Source: Vibrio sp. SCSIO 43136 (GTDB taxonomy: Bacteria > Pseudomonadota > Gammaproteobacteria > Enterobacterales > Vibrionaceae). Taken from it: a stretch of DNA of 64,000 nt. The position numbers and the translations under genes were made by a program. The notes under the pieces were generated by a model, which had not been told where the DNA came from, ran no database searches, and worked only from the letters and a program-made list of their open reading frames with translations. Where the stretch lies: contig NZ_CP071848.1 of assembly GCF_023716565.1 (NCBI RefSeq), positions 2,356,001 to 2,420,000 of the forward strand. Direction: 5' to 3'. This document shows positions 21,232-30,640 of the stretch, one piece after another. Numbering within the stretch: position 1 is the stretch's first letter; every line of letters begins with the position of its first letter.

Positions 21232-22349
21232 AATTAGATCCTTCAACAGGGCAAAACCGTCGCTTCTTCGAGCGCTTTCATATCGATTTGCCAATGCTGC
21301 TCGGCATTTTGCTACTGATGATGTTTGGTTTGGTGATCATGTACAGCGCCAGTGGTCAAAGCTTGGCAATGATGGATCGTCAGGCGATACGAATGGGTAT
21401 GTCACTGGTGGTGATGGTCATCCTTGCTCAGATCCCGCCAAGGGTCTATGAAAGCTTTGCCCCATTCATGTTTGTGGTCGGCGTTTTACTCTTGCTCGGC
21501 GTACTATTTTTTGGTGAGGCTTCTAAAGGCGCTCAGCGTTGGCTAAACCTAGGCTTTGTACGCTTTCAGCCTTCTGAACTGCTGAAACTCGCCGTACCTC
21601 TCATGGTGGCAAGGTATATTGGTAAACAAGCCTTACCACCTACAATCAAGACCTTAGCTGTGTCACTGATGTTGGTCTTTGTGCCGACGATTCTGATTGC
21701 AAAACAGCCCGATCTCGGCACCTCTATCTTGATTGCTGCATCTGGCATATTCGTTATTTTCCTGGCGGGTATTAGCTGGAAAATTATCAGTGCGGCGGCG
21801 CTAGCAGTCGGTGCTTTCATTCCAATTTTGTGGTTCTTCTTGATGCGTGAGTATCAAAAAGTGCGCGTACGTACACTTTTTGACCCAGAGTCTGATCCGT
21901 TAGGCGCAGGTTACCACATCATTCAAAGTAAGATTGCGATTGGCTCGGGTGGCCTGTCAGGTAAAGGCTGGCTGCACGGCACCCAGTCTCAGCTCGAGTT
22001 TCTTCCAGAGCGTCATACCGACTTCATTTTTGCCGTTATCGCCGAAGAGTGGGGCATGATTGGCGTTATCTGCTTACTTGCAATCTACCTATTTATTATC
22101 GGACGCGGCCTAGTGCTGGCTGCTGCTGCGCAAACCGCTTTTGGCCGCATGATGGCAGGCAGCGTGGTACTAAGCTTCTTTGTTTATGTGTTTGTAAACA
22201 TCGGCATGGTAAGTGGCATCCTACCTGTTGTAGGCGTCCCACTGCCTCTTATCAGCTATGGCGGTACCTCAATGGTTACGCTGATGGCAGGCTTTGGCAT
22301 CTTAATGTCGATTCATACTCACCGTAAAATGCTATCAAAGGCGACTTAA
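21228..22349 (+). CDS. mrdB: Rod-shape peptidoglycan polymerase RodA
   Basis: RodA is the SEDS-family glycosyltransferase that polymerises glycan strands in the elongasome, paired with PBP2 encoded immediately upstream. The 373 residues form about ten membrane helices. SEDS motifs are visible: the FQPSELLKL segment, the large periplasmic loop with [21 protein letters not shown], and [18 protein letters not shown]; the catalytic aspartate lies in the DP loop. It overlaps the rlpA start by 1 bp. Confidence 0.96.
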   Translation: MKLDPSTGQNRRFFERFHIDLPMLLGILLLMMFGLVIMYSASGQSLAMMDRQAIRMGMSLVVMVILAQIPPRVYESFAPFMFVVGVLLLLGVLFFGEASKGAQRWLNLGFVRFQPSELLKLAVPLMVARYIGKQALPPTIKTLAVSLMLVFVPTILIAKQPDLGTSILIAASGIFVIFLAGISWKIISAAALAVGAFIPILWFFLMREYQKVRVRTLFDPESDPLGAGYHIIQSKIAIGSGGLSGKGWLHGTQSQLEFLPERHTDFIFAVIAEEWGMIGVICLLAIYLFIIGRGLVLAAAAQTAFGRMMAGSVVLSFFVYVFVNIGMVSGILPVVGVPLPLISYGGTSMVTLMAGFGILMSIHTHRKMLSKAT

Positions 22350-23140
22350 TGAAAAATATTTACCAATGCCTGATTGGCGCATTCTTGATAGCGGGCCTCG
22401 CGTTGATGCAAGGCTGTACCAGCTCGGACAAAGAGCGCTACACCATAGATGATGACATCGCTCCAACCAAGCCGATAGATGTAAATCATCTTGAAGATGC
22501 ACATCCAAAATATGAGCCGTTCAGTTTAGGGGGCAACAAGGACTATACCCTGCGTGGCAGTTCCTATCAGATCGTTAAACAACCTCAAGGCTTTACAGAA
22601 AAAGGGATCGCTTCTTGGTATGGCAAGAAATTTCATGGTCATCAAACCTCCAATGGAGAGATTTATGACATGTACTCTATGAGTGCAGCACATAAAACCT
22701 TGCCAATTCCGAGCTATGTCAAAGTCACCAATACCGATAATGGCAAAACCACCATCGTTCGTGTCAACGACCGTGGTCCGTTTCACGAAGGCCGAATCAT
22801 CGATTTGAGTTACGCAGCGGCTTACAAACTTGGCGTGATTGCTACGGGTACAGCGAACGTCGAAATCGAATACATCTCAGTCGAGAAAAGTAACGATAAT
22901 CCCCACAAGCCAAGTCATCAGTACGTGATTCAAGTGGCAGCATCTAAACACAAAGAGCGTGCCCAATCGCTTGCACAAGAGATGAGCAAGACCTTAGAAA
23001 CCAAGTCGTTTACCGAAAAATCGGGTAAGGTATACCGTATCTTTGTCGGTCCATTGACTGACGCAGATTTGACAAACCAACTACTTTCTAAGATACACTC
23101 GCAAGGTTACCCTTCGGCCTTTATTAAAGCCGTCAAATAG
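22349..23140 (+). CDS. rlpA: Septal ring lytic transglycosylase / lipoprotein RlpA
   Basis: RlpA is an outer-membrane lipoprotein with a double-psi beta-barrel domain; in Pseudomonas it cleaves denuded glycan at the septum, in E. coli activity has not been shown. The signal peptide ends in the lipobox LMQGC (C23). The barrel domain spans about residues 80-170 (GIASWYGKKFHG..TSNGE.YDMYSMSAAHKTLP, then VRVNDRGPF). A SPOR domain for denuded glycan fills the last ~75 residues. Unlike the E. coli protein, almost no linker separates the two domains. Confidence 0.93.
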   Translation: MKNIYQCLIGAFLIAGLALMQGCTSSDKERYTIDDDIAPTKPIDVNHLEDAHPKYEPFSLGGNKDYTLRGSSYQIVKQPQGFTEKGIASWYGKKFHGHQTSNGEIYDMYSMSAAHKTLPIPSYVKVTNTDNGKTTIVRVNDRGPFHEGRIIDLSYAAAYKLGVIATGTANVEIEYISVEKSNDNPHKPSHQYVIQVAASKHKERAQSLAQEMSKTLETKSFTEKSGKVYRIFVGPLTDADLTNQLLSKIHSQGYPSAFIKAVK

Positions 23141-23322
23141 TCTTTGCAAGTTGCCGGGCGTGTGCCAAATGCTATCAACCCCGCATTTTTGTGATTGATT
23201 ATTGCTCGCAATGACATGGAATGTGACACTCTGACATACCAATTCATGCCATTACTCTGACGTAACAAAATCATTCTGCTAAGATAGCGGAAGTTTGTAT
23301 TTTATTATCACCAACTTGAACA

Positions 23323-24498
23323 ATGAATTTCATGAAAAAATCTGTATTAAAGACGCTGCTGATCGCTTCTACTGCAGCGATTGCTTCAACTAGCCAAGCC
23401 GCTCCTATCGTTGTTCCAGACGCACCTGAAATTGCCGCAAAAGGCTTTGTCCTAATGGACTACAACTCAGGTAAAGTCCTAGCGGAAAAAGAAGCCAGAA
23501 CTGAGCTATCCCCTGCAAGCTTGACTAAAATGATGACTAGCTACGTTATCGGTCAAGAGCTTAAGCAAGGCAATATTTCTCCAGATGACAAAGTGGTGAT
23601 CAGTAAAAACGCATGGGCGAAAAACTTCCCTGATTCATCAAAAATGTTCATCGAAGTTGGCACCGAAGTTAGCGTTGCTGACCTAAACCGCGGCATCATC
23701 ATCCAATCAGGTAACGATGCTTGTGTTGCGATGGCTGAGCACATCGCAGGCTCAGAAGATGCCTTCGTTCACTTGATGAACCAGTGGGCAGCGAACATTG
23801 GCATGGAACAAAGCCATTTCGCCAACTCTCACGGCCTAGACCACGCACAGCTTTACTCAACACCTTACGACATGGCGCTGCTTGGTCAAGCTCTGATCCG
23901 TGACGTTCCAGAAGAATACCGTATCTACGCTGAAAAGCAGTTCACCTACAACGGCATCACCCAGTACAACCGTAACGGCCTACTTTGGGACAAGAGCATG
24001 AACGTGGACGGCATCAAAACCGGTCACACTAGCGGTGCAGGCTACAACCTAGTGAGTTCAGCAACTCAAGGTAAAATGCGCCTAGTTGCGGTTGTCATGG
24101 GCACCAAGAACACCACTGCGCGTAAAGCTGAAAGTAAGAAACTACTTAACTACGGCTTCCGTTTCTTTGAAACAGTATCTCCACACAAAGCAGACGAAAC
24201 TTTCGTTAGCGAAAAAGTATGGATGGGTGACAAAGAACAAGTTGCGCTAGGTGTTGCAGAAGATACTTACGTAACTCTACCTCGAGGCCAAGCGAAAAAG
24301 CTGAGTGCAAACTTCGTTCTAGATAAAGAACTTCAAGCGCCAATCAGCAAAGGAGACGTAGTAGGTCGCCTATTCTACCAAGTAGAAGGTGAAGACATCG
24401 CAGAGTACCCACTACTTGCACTGGAAAATGTTGAAGAAGGTAGCCTATTTAGCCGCCTTTGGGATTACCTAGTGCTGCTAGTGAAGAGCTTCTTCTAA
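23323..24498 (+). CDS. dacA: D-alanyl-D-alanine carboxypeptidase DacA (PBP5/6)
   Basis: A periplasmic DD-carboxypeptidase that trims the terminal D-Ala of peptidoglycan pentapeptides. A Sec signal peptide is cleaved near SQA-AP (residue 26). The active site is S66-L-T-K69, S129-G-N131 and K232-T-G234. A beta-rich C-terminal domain ends in the amphipathic anchor LFSRLWDYLVLLVKSFF. Two starts are possible (ATG 23323 and ATG 23332, MKKSVLK), and neither has a strong ribosome binding site. It has its own upstream spacer (182 bp) and terminator, so it is probably a single-gene unit. Confidence 0.95.
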   Translation: MNFMKKSVLKTLLIASTAAIASTSQAAPIVVPDAPEIAAKGFVLMDYNSGKVLAEKEARTELSPASLTKMMTSYVIGQELKQGNISPDDKVVISKNAWAKNFPDSSKMFIEVGTEVSVADLNRGIIIQSGNDACVAMAEHIAGSEDAFVHLMNQWAANIGMEQSHFANSHGLDHAQLYSTPYDMALLGQALIRDVPEEYRIYAEKQFTYNGITQYNRNGLLWDKSMNVDGIKTGHTSGAGYNLVSSATQGKMRLVAVVMGTKNTTARKAESKKLLNYGFRFFETVSPHKADETFVSEKVWMGDKEQVALGVAEDTYVTLPRGQAKKLSANFVLDKELQAPISKGDVVGRLFYQVEGEDIAEYPLLALENVEEGSLFSRLWDYLVLLVKSFF

Positions 24499-24517
24499 AT
24501 CTACAGCTTAAGAATCC

Positions 24518-24543
24518 AAAACCGCCTTCTGGGCGGTTTTGTT
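24518..24543 (+). terminator. Terminator of dacA
   Basis: AAAACCGCC / GGCGGTTTT stem with loop TTCTG, 19 bp after the stop codon. Confidence 0.9.
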
Positions 24544-24616
24544 GATCTTGAGATCCTAAGCGATAGGCTGTACTATTTCGCACCGCTATATCGACTATAA
24601 CTTGGAGTTGTCCGCA

Positions 24617-24895
24617 ATGTTGAATATCAACTCAGACGCAAAGCTAAAAGACCTTCTAGAGTTTCCATGTAAGTTCACCTACAAAGTAATGGGCTATGCA
24701 AAGCCAGAACTACCTGAGAAAGTACTTGAAGTGATCCAGCGTCACGCACCAGGCGATTACAGCCCAACCGTAAAGCCAAGTGGTAAAGGCACCTACAACT
24801 CTGTATCTGTCAGCATCACTGCCACCTCTATTGAGCAGGTTGAAACTCTTTACAAAGAGTTAGGTGAAATCGACATCGTTCGTATGGTTCTTTAA
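24617..24895 (+). CDS. ybeD: YbeD family protein (UPF0250, DUF493)
   Basis: A 92-residue protein of unknown function with an ACT-like fold in its family. It aligns closely with E. coli Ybe[35 protein letters not shown] and [21 protein letters not shown] start at ATG 24617, with GGAG nine bases upstream; an in-frame TTG at 24602 overlaps that ribosome binding site and is rejected. It lies between dacA and lipB, as in E. coli. Confidence 0.92.
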   Translation: MLNINSDAKLKDLLEFPCKFTYKVMGYAKPELPEKVLEVIQRHAPGDYSPTVKPSGKGTYNSVSVSITATSIEQVETLYKELGEIDIVRMVL

Positions 24896-24912
24896 TTCGA
24901 ACCTATCGTTTT

Positions 24913-24940
24913 AAACAGCGGCATCCAGCCGCTGTTTTTG
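24913..24940 (+). terminator. Terminator of ybeD
   Basis: AAACAGCGGC / GCCGCTGTTT stem with loop ATCCA and trailing T run. Confidence 0.9.
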
Positions 24941-25236
24941 TATCTGTGGCATACTAAGCTGGTGACCAGCCACTTATATTATGTGGCTACTCGTCACAGA
25001 ACGCCTTACTTTCAAATAGATAGCGCAGCTCATCGAGCCTCGAAGTCTATTGCCATTAGCAGCACAATATCGAGCTTCTCAATCGCTAACGAATTAGACA
25101 ATGAGACAGGCGTGAGACGATTAGGGTGATTTGAATAAATGTGATAAAAAAGTATCACAAAATCTATAGTGACTTAAATCAAACAGGTTTATAATGCGTT
25201 TACTTTACAAACCTATTTGTATGAAGGAATGACCAA
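24941..25236. other. Gene-free leader of lipB with two inverted repeats
   Basis: About 300 bp. It holds an imperfect hairpin at 24962-24997 (GTGAC.AGCCAC / GTGGCT....GTCAC), a 20-bp inverted repeat TGTGATA-N6-TATCACA at 25140-25159, and a TATAAT -10 box at 25190-25195. The 63-codon open frame here has no start signal and no family resemblance and is not called. Confidence 0.6.
25140..25159. promoter_or_regulatory. Inverted repeat TGTGATA-N6-TATCACA upstream of lipB
   Basis: Perfect 7-bp arms around AAAAAG, about 30 bp upstream of the TATAAT box at 25190. The half-sites resemble CRP half-sites (TGTGA/TCACA), but the spacing is 10 rather than 6 bp, so a CRP site is not claimed. The regulator is unknown. 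Confidence 0.5.
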
Positions 25237-25896
25237 TTGCCTGCTATTCACCAACAGCTGATCGTAAAAAAATTGGGCCGCCAAGATTATGAGCCCGTTT
25301 GGAAAGCGATGCATGAGTTTACCGACCATCGTGATGACGATACGGTTGACCAAGTTTGGCTAGTGGAACACAACCCAGTATTCACTCAAGGTCAAGCAGG
25401 CAAAGCTGAGCACCTACTCAACACTGGTGACATTCCAGTTGTACAGAGCGACCGTGGTGGCCAAGTCACCTACCATGGCCCTGGCCAGTTAGTCGCTTAC
25501 TTCCTGATAAACCTAAGACGCAAGAAGCTTGGGGTCAGAGATCTGGTAACCCAGATTGAAAACATTGTTATCAATACACTAGAGAAATTTGGTATCGAGT
25601 CTGCCGCTCGACCTGACGCTCCTGGCGTTTATGTGTCTGGCAAAAAAATCTGTTCCTTAGGACTGCGCATCCGCAAAGGTTGCTCTTTCCATGGCCTTGC
25701 ACTCAACATCGATATGAATTTGGAGCCTTTCCTACGCATAAACCCTTGTGGTTACCAAGGTATGGAAATGGTTCAGGTACAAACCCTTGCGCAAGGCGTG
25801 AGTTTTTCCGATGTCGAACAAGCCCTAGTCAAAGCACTCACAGATTCTCTCGAATACCAGCAAGTCGAATTCACCACAGAAAGCGAAGTATCATGA
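25237..25896 (+). CDS. lipB: Octanoyltransferase LipB
   Basis: LipB moves the octanoyl group from acyl-carrier protein to lipoyl domains, the first step of endogenous lipoate synthesis. Signature blocks are [30 protein letters not shown] (K137) and the acyl-thioester cysteine C171 in [10 protein letters not shown]. At 219 residues it is normal. The start is TTG 25237 after GAAGGAAT. Its stop overlaps the lipA start by 4 bp (ATGA), so the two steps of lipoylation are translationally coupled. Confidence 0.95.
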   Translation: MPAIHQQLIVKKLGRQDYEPVWKAMHEFTDHRDDDTVDQVWLVEHNPVFTQGQAGKAEHLLNTGDIPVVQSDRGGQVTYHGPGQLVAYFLINLRRKKLGVRDLVTQIENIVINTLEKFGIESAARPDAPGVYVSGKKICSLGLRIRKGCSFHGLALNIDMNLEPFLRINPCGYQGMEMVQVQTLAQGVSFSDVEQALVKALTDSLEYQQVEFTTESEVS

Positions 25897-26858
25897 GCAA
25901 ACCTATTCAAATGGAAAAAGGCGTTAAATACCGCGACGCTGATAAGATGGCCCTTATCCCGGTCAAAAACATGCCGACTGAGCAAAAGGAAGTGCTACGT
26001 AAGCCTGAGTGGATGAAGATCAAACTGCCTTCGGACAGTCAACGCATCCAAGATATCAAAGCGGCAATGCGTAAAAACAAACTTCACTCTGTATGTGAAG
26101 AAGCCTCTTGCCCTAACCTTGCGGAGTGTTTTAACCACGGTACAGCGACCTTCATGATCCTAGGGGCTATCTGTACCCGCCGTTGCCCTTTCTGTGACGT
26201 TGCCCATGGCCGCCCACTGCCTCCAAGCGCAGAAGAACCAGCTAAACTGGCGAAAACCATCTCTGATATGGATTTGAAATACGTGGTAATCACTTCGGTC
26301 GACCGCGATGATCTACGTGACGGCGGAGCTCAACACTTTGCCGATTGTAACCGTGAAATCCGTGCATTGAACCCAAATATCCGCATCGAAACGCTCGTTC
26401 CAGATTTTCGTGGCCGAATGGATACTGCTCTTGAACTGCTTAAAGACAACCCGCCAGATGTGTTTAACCACAACCTAGAGACAGCACCTCGTCTATACCG
26501 CAAAGCTCGCCCGGGTGCGAACTACAAGTGGTCACTGGAGCTACTGAAAAAATTTGGTGAACAGCACCCAGACGTACCAACCAAATCAGGCTTGATGATG
26601 GGCTTGGGTGAAACCAAAGAAGAAATCGTCGAAGTGCTTAAAGATCTGCGTGCCCACGGCGTGACCATGCTAACCCTTGGTCAGTACCTAGCACCAAGCC
26701 GTCACCACTTGCCAGTCGAGCGCTACGTGCCGCCAGAAGAGTTTGATGAGCTCAAAGAAATTGCCCTAGAGCTTGGCTTTACCCATGCCGCTTGTGGCCC
26801 ATTCGTGCGCTCTTCTTACCATGCGGACCTGCAAGCCCAAGGTGTAGAGATCAAGTAA
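25893..26858 (+). CDS. lipA: Lipoyl synthase LipA
   Basis: LipA is a radical-SAM enzyme inserting two sulfurs into octanoyl chains on lipoyl domains. The auxiliary cluster cysteines are C68, C73 and C79 ([12 protein letters not shown]) and the SAM cluster is C94-x3-C98-x2-C101 (CTRRCPFC). The C-terminal RSSYHADLQ motif that supplies the serine ligand is present. I start at ATG 25893 (321 residues); the longer open frame overlaps lipB in another frame and is not family-like. Confidence 0.96.
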   Translation: MSKPIQMEKGVKYRDADKMALIPVKNMPTEQKEVLRKPEWMKIKLPSDSQRIQDIKAAMRKNKLHSVCEEASCPNLAECFNHGTATFMILGAICTRRCPFCDVAHGRPLPPSAEEPAKLAKTISDMDLKYVVITSVDRDDLRDGGAQHFADCNREIRALNPNIRIETLVPDFRGRMDTALELLKDNPPDVFNHNLETAPRLYRKARPGANYKWSLELLKKFGEQHPDVPTKSGLMMGLGETKEEIVEVLKDLRAHGVTMLTLGQYLAPSRHHLPVERYVPPEEFDELKEIALELGFTHAACGPFVRSSYHADLQAQGVEIK

Positions 26859-26869
26859 AACAGCGAGTT

Positions 26870-26906
26870 ATACGCCTCTCGTTTTTACGACCAGGGGCGT
26901 ATTTTG
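26870..26906 (+). terminator. Probable terminator of lipBA
   Basis: ATACGCCTC pairs with GGGGCGTAT (one mismatch) around a 15-nt loop, followed by TTTTG, 12 bp after the lipA stop. Confidence 0.65.
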
Positions 26907-26979
26907 TCGACCAGCGTTTTACTCAGTGATAACAATCCACTACCATGTAAAGTATTGACACAGTTTTGATACTAGATTG

Positions 26980-26991
26980 AACCTATAGGTT
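26980..26991. promoter_or_regulatory. 12-bp palindrome before the small lipoprotein gene
   Basis: AACCTATAGGTT is a perfect palindrome immediately upstream of TATAAT (26995-27000), the likely -10 of the next gene. Position suggests an operator; the regulator is unknown. Confidence 0.45.
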
Positions 26992-27045
26992 TAATATAAT
27001 ATCTAAATCACCTTTTTAATGCATACTCGATTTTGGGATAGACGC

Positions 27046-27372
27046 ATGAAAAACATTTTTGCAGCCGCTGTTATGGCTATCACTCTTGCAGGTTGTTCTT
27101 CTGCTCCAACGCAGCAAGACAACTACATGGACGCTTCTTTCGAGCTTTGTAACACCGAAGTCAAAACTTACTCTGTAAGCGACGACGGCCGTGTACGTAT
27201 CGTTTGTGCTGACGGCTCTAAGTTCGCACTTCGCACCGAAGCTACCCTAGACATCATGCGTGACATCAACGCTGACTACTGTAGCGGCGAAGGTCTTTCT
27301 AAGTTCAACGAAAGCTCTAAGTACTACCAGTTCCGCTGTAAGTCTGGTGAGACAATTAGTGTGAACAAATAA
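27046..27372 (+). CDS. Small cysteine-containing lipoprotein, function unknown
   Basis: From ATG 27046 the protein is 108 residues with a signal peptide and lipobox LAGCSS. The mature part has four further cysteines (ELCNTE, RIVCADG, DYCSGEG, FRCKSG) with even spacing, suggesting two disulfides, and the pattern VRIVCADGSKF.L. The +2 residue after the lipid cysteine is serine, so the outer membrane is the expected destination. I do not recognise the family. Nine extra in-frame codons upstream precede no ribosome binding site. A monocistronic unit: promoter-like TATAAT upstream and a strong terminator downstream. Confidence 0.75.
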   Translation: MKNIFAAAVMAITLAGCSSAPTQQDNYMDASFELCNTEVKTYSVSDDGRVRIVCADGSKFALRTEATLDIMRDINADYCSGEGLSKFNESSKYYQFRCKSGETISVNK

Positions 27373-27398
27373 CTAGTTACTAGTACAAATTGATACAC

Positions 27399-27426
27399 AA
27401 AGGCAGCCTTATGAGCTGCCTTTTTT
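27399..27426 (+). terminator. Terminator of the small lipoprotein gene
   Basis: AAAGGCAGC / GCTGCCTTT stem with a 7-nt loop and six T. Confidence 0.9.
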
Positions 27427-27519
27427 ACATAATTCTTACAGAGCAATCGAATCAAAGTTGGACAATTTAGAATCAGTTAAATAAAATAATAGGTATTATA
27501 TCAAACTAAATTTATACCT

Positions 27520-28917
27520 ATGTACAAATATACCTCGCTTCTATTTGCTCTACTTGTCACTGCGTGCGGTGACAGTAGCACTGTTCCACCAAAACCACCA
27601 AAACCTGAGCCTGCAGACCTCAATGGTGTCTATATTTACAATTTCAAAAATACCAATATAGCAACCACCGGGATAGTAGGAAAAGTAGAAACTAGTAACA
27701 GCTCAGAGCTCGTAATTGTCGATGAACACAATCAAGCAAAAGCAGCAGAAGTTGCTTTTGAAAGCGTAAACTATAAAACCAAGAAACCTGTAACACATTC
27801 AAAATTCAGTGATTTCCCTATTCATATTAGGTCACTTCAAAGACTCAACGACCAGTTTTCTTACATCGCAGCCTCCGTACCTTGGATCGTCTTCGAGGAT
27901 AACAAATTTATGAATGGAGAGTATGTTCGAGAGGGGTACATAGTTGAGAATAATTCAGGGAAAGTATGGTTGCTGTGGTCTGATGCTGGTTTTAGAGAGG
28001 TCAAATTTAAACCTTATGTTGAGCAAGGCGATCAGATTGACTTCATCTACCCAAATACAATCCGCAACAGTAGCGACAAGATCCTTATCAACGGTTGGAT
28101 CGATGATTTAGCTAAAGATGAGCATGACATAAAAGCAATCGTCGAGCTTGAGTTGCCAACACAAAATCAAGCTCCAAAGGTTCGAGAATTACTTAAGCTT
28201 GGTAAAGATGACTGGATCGATAAGGAGTTTATTCGCTACAACGGAAAAATGTTGTCTTACAAGACCTCAGAAGAAGAAAAGTTCCTTTTTGATGTAGATA
28301 AGACCACTTATCACAAAGCCAATGATCAGCTGCTTAAAGTAAACTCTTTATTTATTAAAGATAACATTTTTGTTGGACGACAAGATAAAGAGCAGCGTAA
28401 TGACCCAGATAAAGACTTAGTCCACTTCTTCAGCAACTCTGACTACCATAGTGAATACATAGAGAATTCTGCGATGAAAAAGGTCTTATATACGACTTCA
28501 ACAGATCATGGAGAGGTATTTGTTGATAGATCATGTAGTATTTTTGTACAAAACCAAGATATGGCCGACACACTTTATCAAGCTAAATACCAGCAAATGG
28601 AAAAAAATTGTCAGGTAGAGAACCACTTCTTAGAAGCCGAAAACTATTTCTATTGCGCGAATCAAGGTGAAATGGTTGCTTTGTCTAAGCGTGACGGTTC
28701 TGTTGAAACTGATGATTTTCCAGAGAAATTAAACCTTTCTAGCCAGAAATCTCTTAGTATCACTGGTGATGGAACAATGACATATTCCAAAAAAGGTTCA
28801 GGTATTCTTGAGTATGTCCAAGTCAAAGCCAACGTTCATAATCCAGGTCAATCTGAAGAAATGACAATCAATCTAAATGATGGGCGAACAGTTAAAGACC
28901 TTATTAGGATTAGATAA
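27520..28917 (+). CDS. Large lipoprotein of unknown function, copy A of a paralogous pair
   Basis: A 465-residue predicted outer-membrane lipoprotein: signal peptide MYKYTSLLFALLVTAC, lipobox V-T-A-C, then GDSS and a proline-rich linker (PPKPPKPEP). No membrane helix follows. It is clearly paralogous to the next gene: shared blocks include NGVYIY/NIA.TG.VG, RLN..FSY..A.VP, EGYI.EN.SG..W..WS.A, IDFI.P...RNSSD.IL, KVNSLF..DNIFVGR and the ends .V.DLIRIR/K. Two cysteines in the C-terminal third (SCSIF and YFYCANQG) are shared with copy B. I do not recognise a known family or fold. The region is visibly richer in A and T than its neighbours, suggesting accessory DNA. Confidence 0.8.
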   Translation: MYKYTSLLFALLVTACGDSSTVPPKPPKPEPADLNGVYIYNFKNTNIATTGIVGKVETSNSSELVIVDEHNQAKAAEVAFESVNYKTKKPVTHSKFSDFPIHIRSLQRLNDQFSYIAASVPWIVFEDNKFMNGEYVREGYIVENNSGKVWLLWSDAGFREVKFKPYVEQGDQIDFIYPNTIRNSSDKILINGWIDDLAKDEHDIKAIVELELPTQNQAPKVRELLKLGKDDWIDKEFIRYNGKMLSYKTSEEEKFLFDVDKTTYHKANDQLLKVNSLFIKDNIFVGRQDKEQRNDPDKDLVHFFSNSDYHSEYIENSAMKKVLYTTSTDHGEVFVDRSCSIFVQNQDMADTLYQAKYQQMEKNCQVENHFLEAENYFYCANQGEMVALSKRDGSVETDDFPEKLNLSSQKSLSITGDGTMTYSKKGSGILEYVQVKANVHNPGQSEEMTINLNDGRTVKDLIRIR

Positions 28918-28997
28918 TACTATCCTCTTCTATAGCAACGGTGCTATGAGCCTAATTCACGATAAAGTCATATTATCTTAACTTCAACTACTCCACT

Positions 28998-29035
28998 AAA
29001 GGCCCTAAAGTCGAAATGGATACAGGGCCTTTTTT
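28998..29035 (+). terminator. Terminator between the paralogous lipoprotein genes
   Basis: AAAGGCCCT / AGGGCCTTT stem with a 17-nt loop and a six-T run, so copy A and copy B are probably separate transcripts. Confidence 0.8.
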
Positions 29036-29207
29036 GCTAGACATATATAAAAACCTTCCAATCTGCCTATCATCACAATCGTACTCTCTATTTTTGAAGT
29101 ATCCCAACTTAAAAACCAAATAAGTGCGATTAAAAGTTTCACTCGCCCATGAGACTGTAAAGATTGGACAACATTCAACCAATTCAATATATACCCAAGA
29201 GACCATA

Positions 29208-30587
29208 ATGCGTACATCAATTCTACTTTTATCAACTCTTTTTCTTTTTGCCTGTGGTGGTGGGTCTCCATCTCCGAAACCAGAGCCCAAACCAGTCAAG
29301 CTAAACGGTGAAGTATCATACCGCTTAAGCCAGTCTAATATTGCAAGCACTGGTATGGTGGGTATTGTGGAAGTCAAAAATAATGAACAAAATAATGAAC
29401 AACTAGTGGTTGTTCAACAAAATGGAGAAACATCACCACTAGAGGTAAAGCAATCAGCGAAAAGCGTTACAAGTGGTCAAGATATATCAGAATCTCAACT
29501 AGAAAAGCGTAATGTAACTATCTATCAGATCCAAAGATTGAATAATGAATTCTCTTACGTCAGTGCTAGAGTACCAAATCAAATCTATACGGATGGAAAG
29601 CTAATCATTGACAACGCATTTGACGAAGGCTACATCCTCGAAAACAAGTCTGGAGAAGCTTGGATTTTCTGGTCTTCAGCACCATCGAAAGGTATCAAGT
29701 TTCGCCCAAGAGTATTGAGTGGAAAAGGGAATATTGATTTTATCCTGCCAGATAGTGAACGAAATTCTAGCGATGCAATTCTAGTCGTAGGTAGCTTTGA
29801 AGATGATGATATTTCCGAATATAAAGATGCTGTAGTTAAGTTGAATCTGCCCAAGGGATCAACTGGGGTGCAAATTGAAGAATTAACACCTCTAAAAGAT
29901 GGCGACCATATATCTGACAATAGTGTTTTCTATAATGGTAAGTTCGTCTCTTACCAGCTAAACGGACAAAAGAAGTTTCTCATCGATGAAGAAACTAAAT
30001 ACCACGTTGGTATGGAAGCACTACAAAAAGTCAACTCATTGTTCTTGCTAGACAATATTTTCGTTGGTCGTTCAGATGAAAAGCAATCAGCAGAAATTTT
30101 TACAAGTAATGCGCACTGGAACGAGCAAATTGACCATTCAAACCTAAAGGATGTGGTTTTTGCGCAAAATATCGAAGAGACTGAAATTCTCATAGATAAG
30201 CAGTGCAATGTATTTACCAAAAACCAAACAAGGCTGGACTCACTATTCATTGCTCAATATAGCGCTGTAGATACACTAAACAATGAACGTAACTATTTCT
30301 TAAATACTGATAAATTTTTCTACTGCGTTAACCGTGGTGAATACGTAGTCTTAGATAAAGGGCTTAAGTCTGTTAACTCAAATGCACTTCCCTACAAGCT
30401 AGATGTTGAGACCGAGAAAACCATCAACATCACTCCAAATGGCATTATATCGTTTAGGCAAAATGGCCCAAGTGCTCGAGATTTCATCCATGTATTGATT
30501 AATACACACAATGTAAATGAGATTATAGAAACTCGTATTATAGACCAAGATCAACGTTCAGTGATCGATCTAATTAGAATCAAGTAG
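29208..30587 (+). CDS. Large lipoprotein of unknown function, copy B of a paralogous pair
   Basis: From ATG 29208 (AAGAGA upstream) the protein is 459 residues with signal peptide MRTSILLLSTLFLFAC, a GGGSPS linker start and the repeat-like PKPEPKPVKLNG. Collinear with copy A over the whole length, roughly a third or more of positions identical by eye. It shares the conserved pair of cysteines (QCNVF, FFYCVNRGEYVVL). The sequence alternates short hydrophobic strands and polar turns, suggesting a beta-rich, possibly propeller-like, extracellular or periplasmic domain; this fold guess is weak. The open frame extends 28 codons upstream without signal-peptide character. Confidence 0.8.
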   Translation: MRTSILLLSTLFLFACGGGSPSPKPEPKPVKLNGEVSYRLSQSNIASTGMVGIVEVKNNEQNNEQLVVVQQNGETSPLEVKQSAKSVTSGQDISESQLEKRNVTIYQIQRLNNEFSYVSARVPNQIYTDGKLIIDNAFDEGYILENKSGEAWIFWSSAPSKGIKFRPRVLSGKGNIDFILPDSERNSSDAILVVGSFEDDDISEYKDAVVKLNLPKGSTGVQIEELTPLKDGDHISDNSVFYNGKFVSYQLNGQKKFLIDEETKYHVGMEALQKVNSLFLLDNIFVGRSDEKQSAEIFTSNAHWNEQIDHSNLKDVVFAQNIEETEILIDKQCNVFTKNQTRLDSLFIAQYSAVDTLNNERNYFLNTDKFFYCVNRGEYVVLDKGLKSVNSNALPYKLDVETEKTINITPNGIISFRQNGPSARDFIHVLINTHNVNEIIETRIIDQDQRSVIDLIRIK

Positions 30588-30592
30588 AAACT

Positions 30593-30623
30593 AAAACGCC
30601 TTCGATATTCGAAGGCGTTTTTT
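30593..30623. terminator. Bidirectional terminator between lipoprotein copy B and glyA
   Basis: AACGCCTTCGA / TCGAAGGCGTT, an 11-bp perfect stem with a 3-nt loop, flanked by A run on the left and T run on the right, so it serves both convergent genes. Confidence 0.92.
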
Positions 30624-30640
30624 CTAAAAGCAAATATTAA

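Noticed and set aside
24938..25129. 63-codon open frame upstream of lipB
   Set aside because: It begins inside the ybeD terminator region, is low-complexity and lacks a ribosome binding site.
25140..25159. CRP site upstream of lipB
   Set aside because: The half-sites fit TGTGA/TCACA, but the spacing is 10 bp instead of 6.
27520..30587. Toxin-immunity or defence island
   Set aside because: The two proteins are full-length paralogues with identical lipoprotein architecture, with no nuclease, toxin or immunity-like motif, so this reading has no support beyond accessory base composition.
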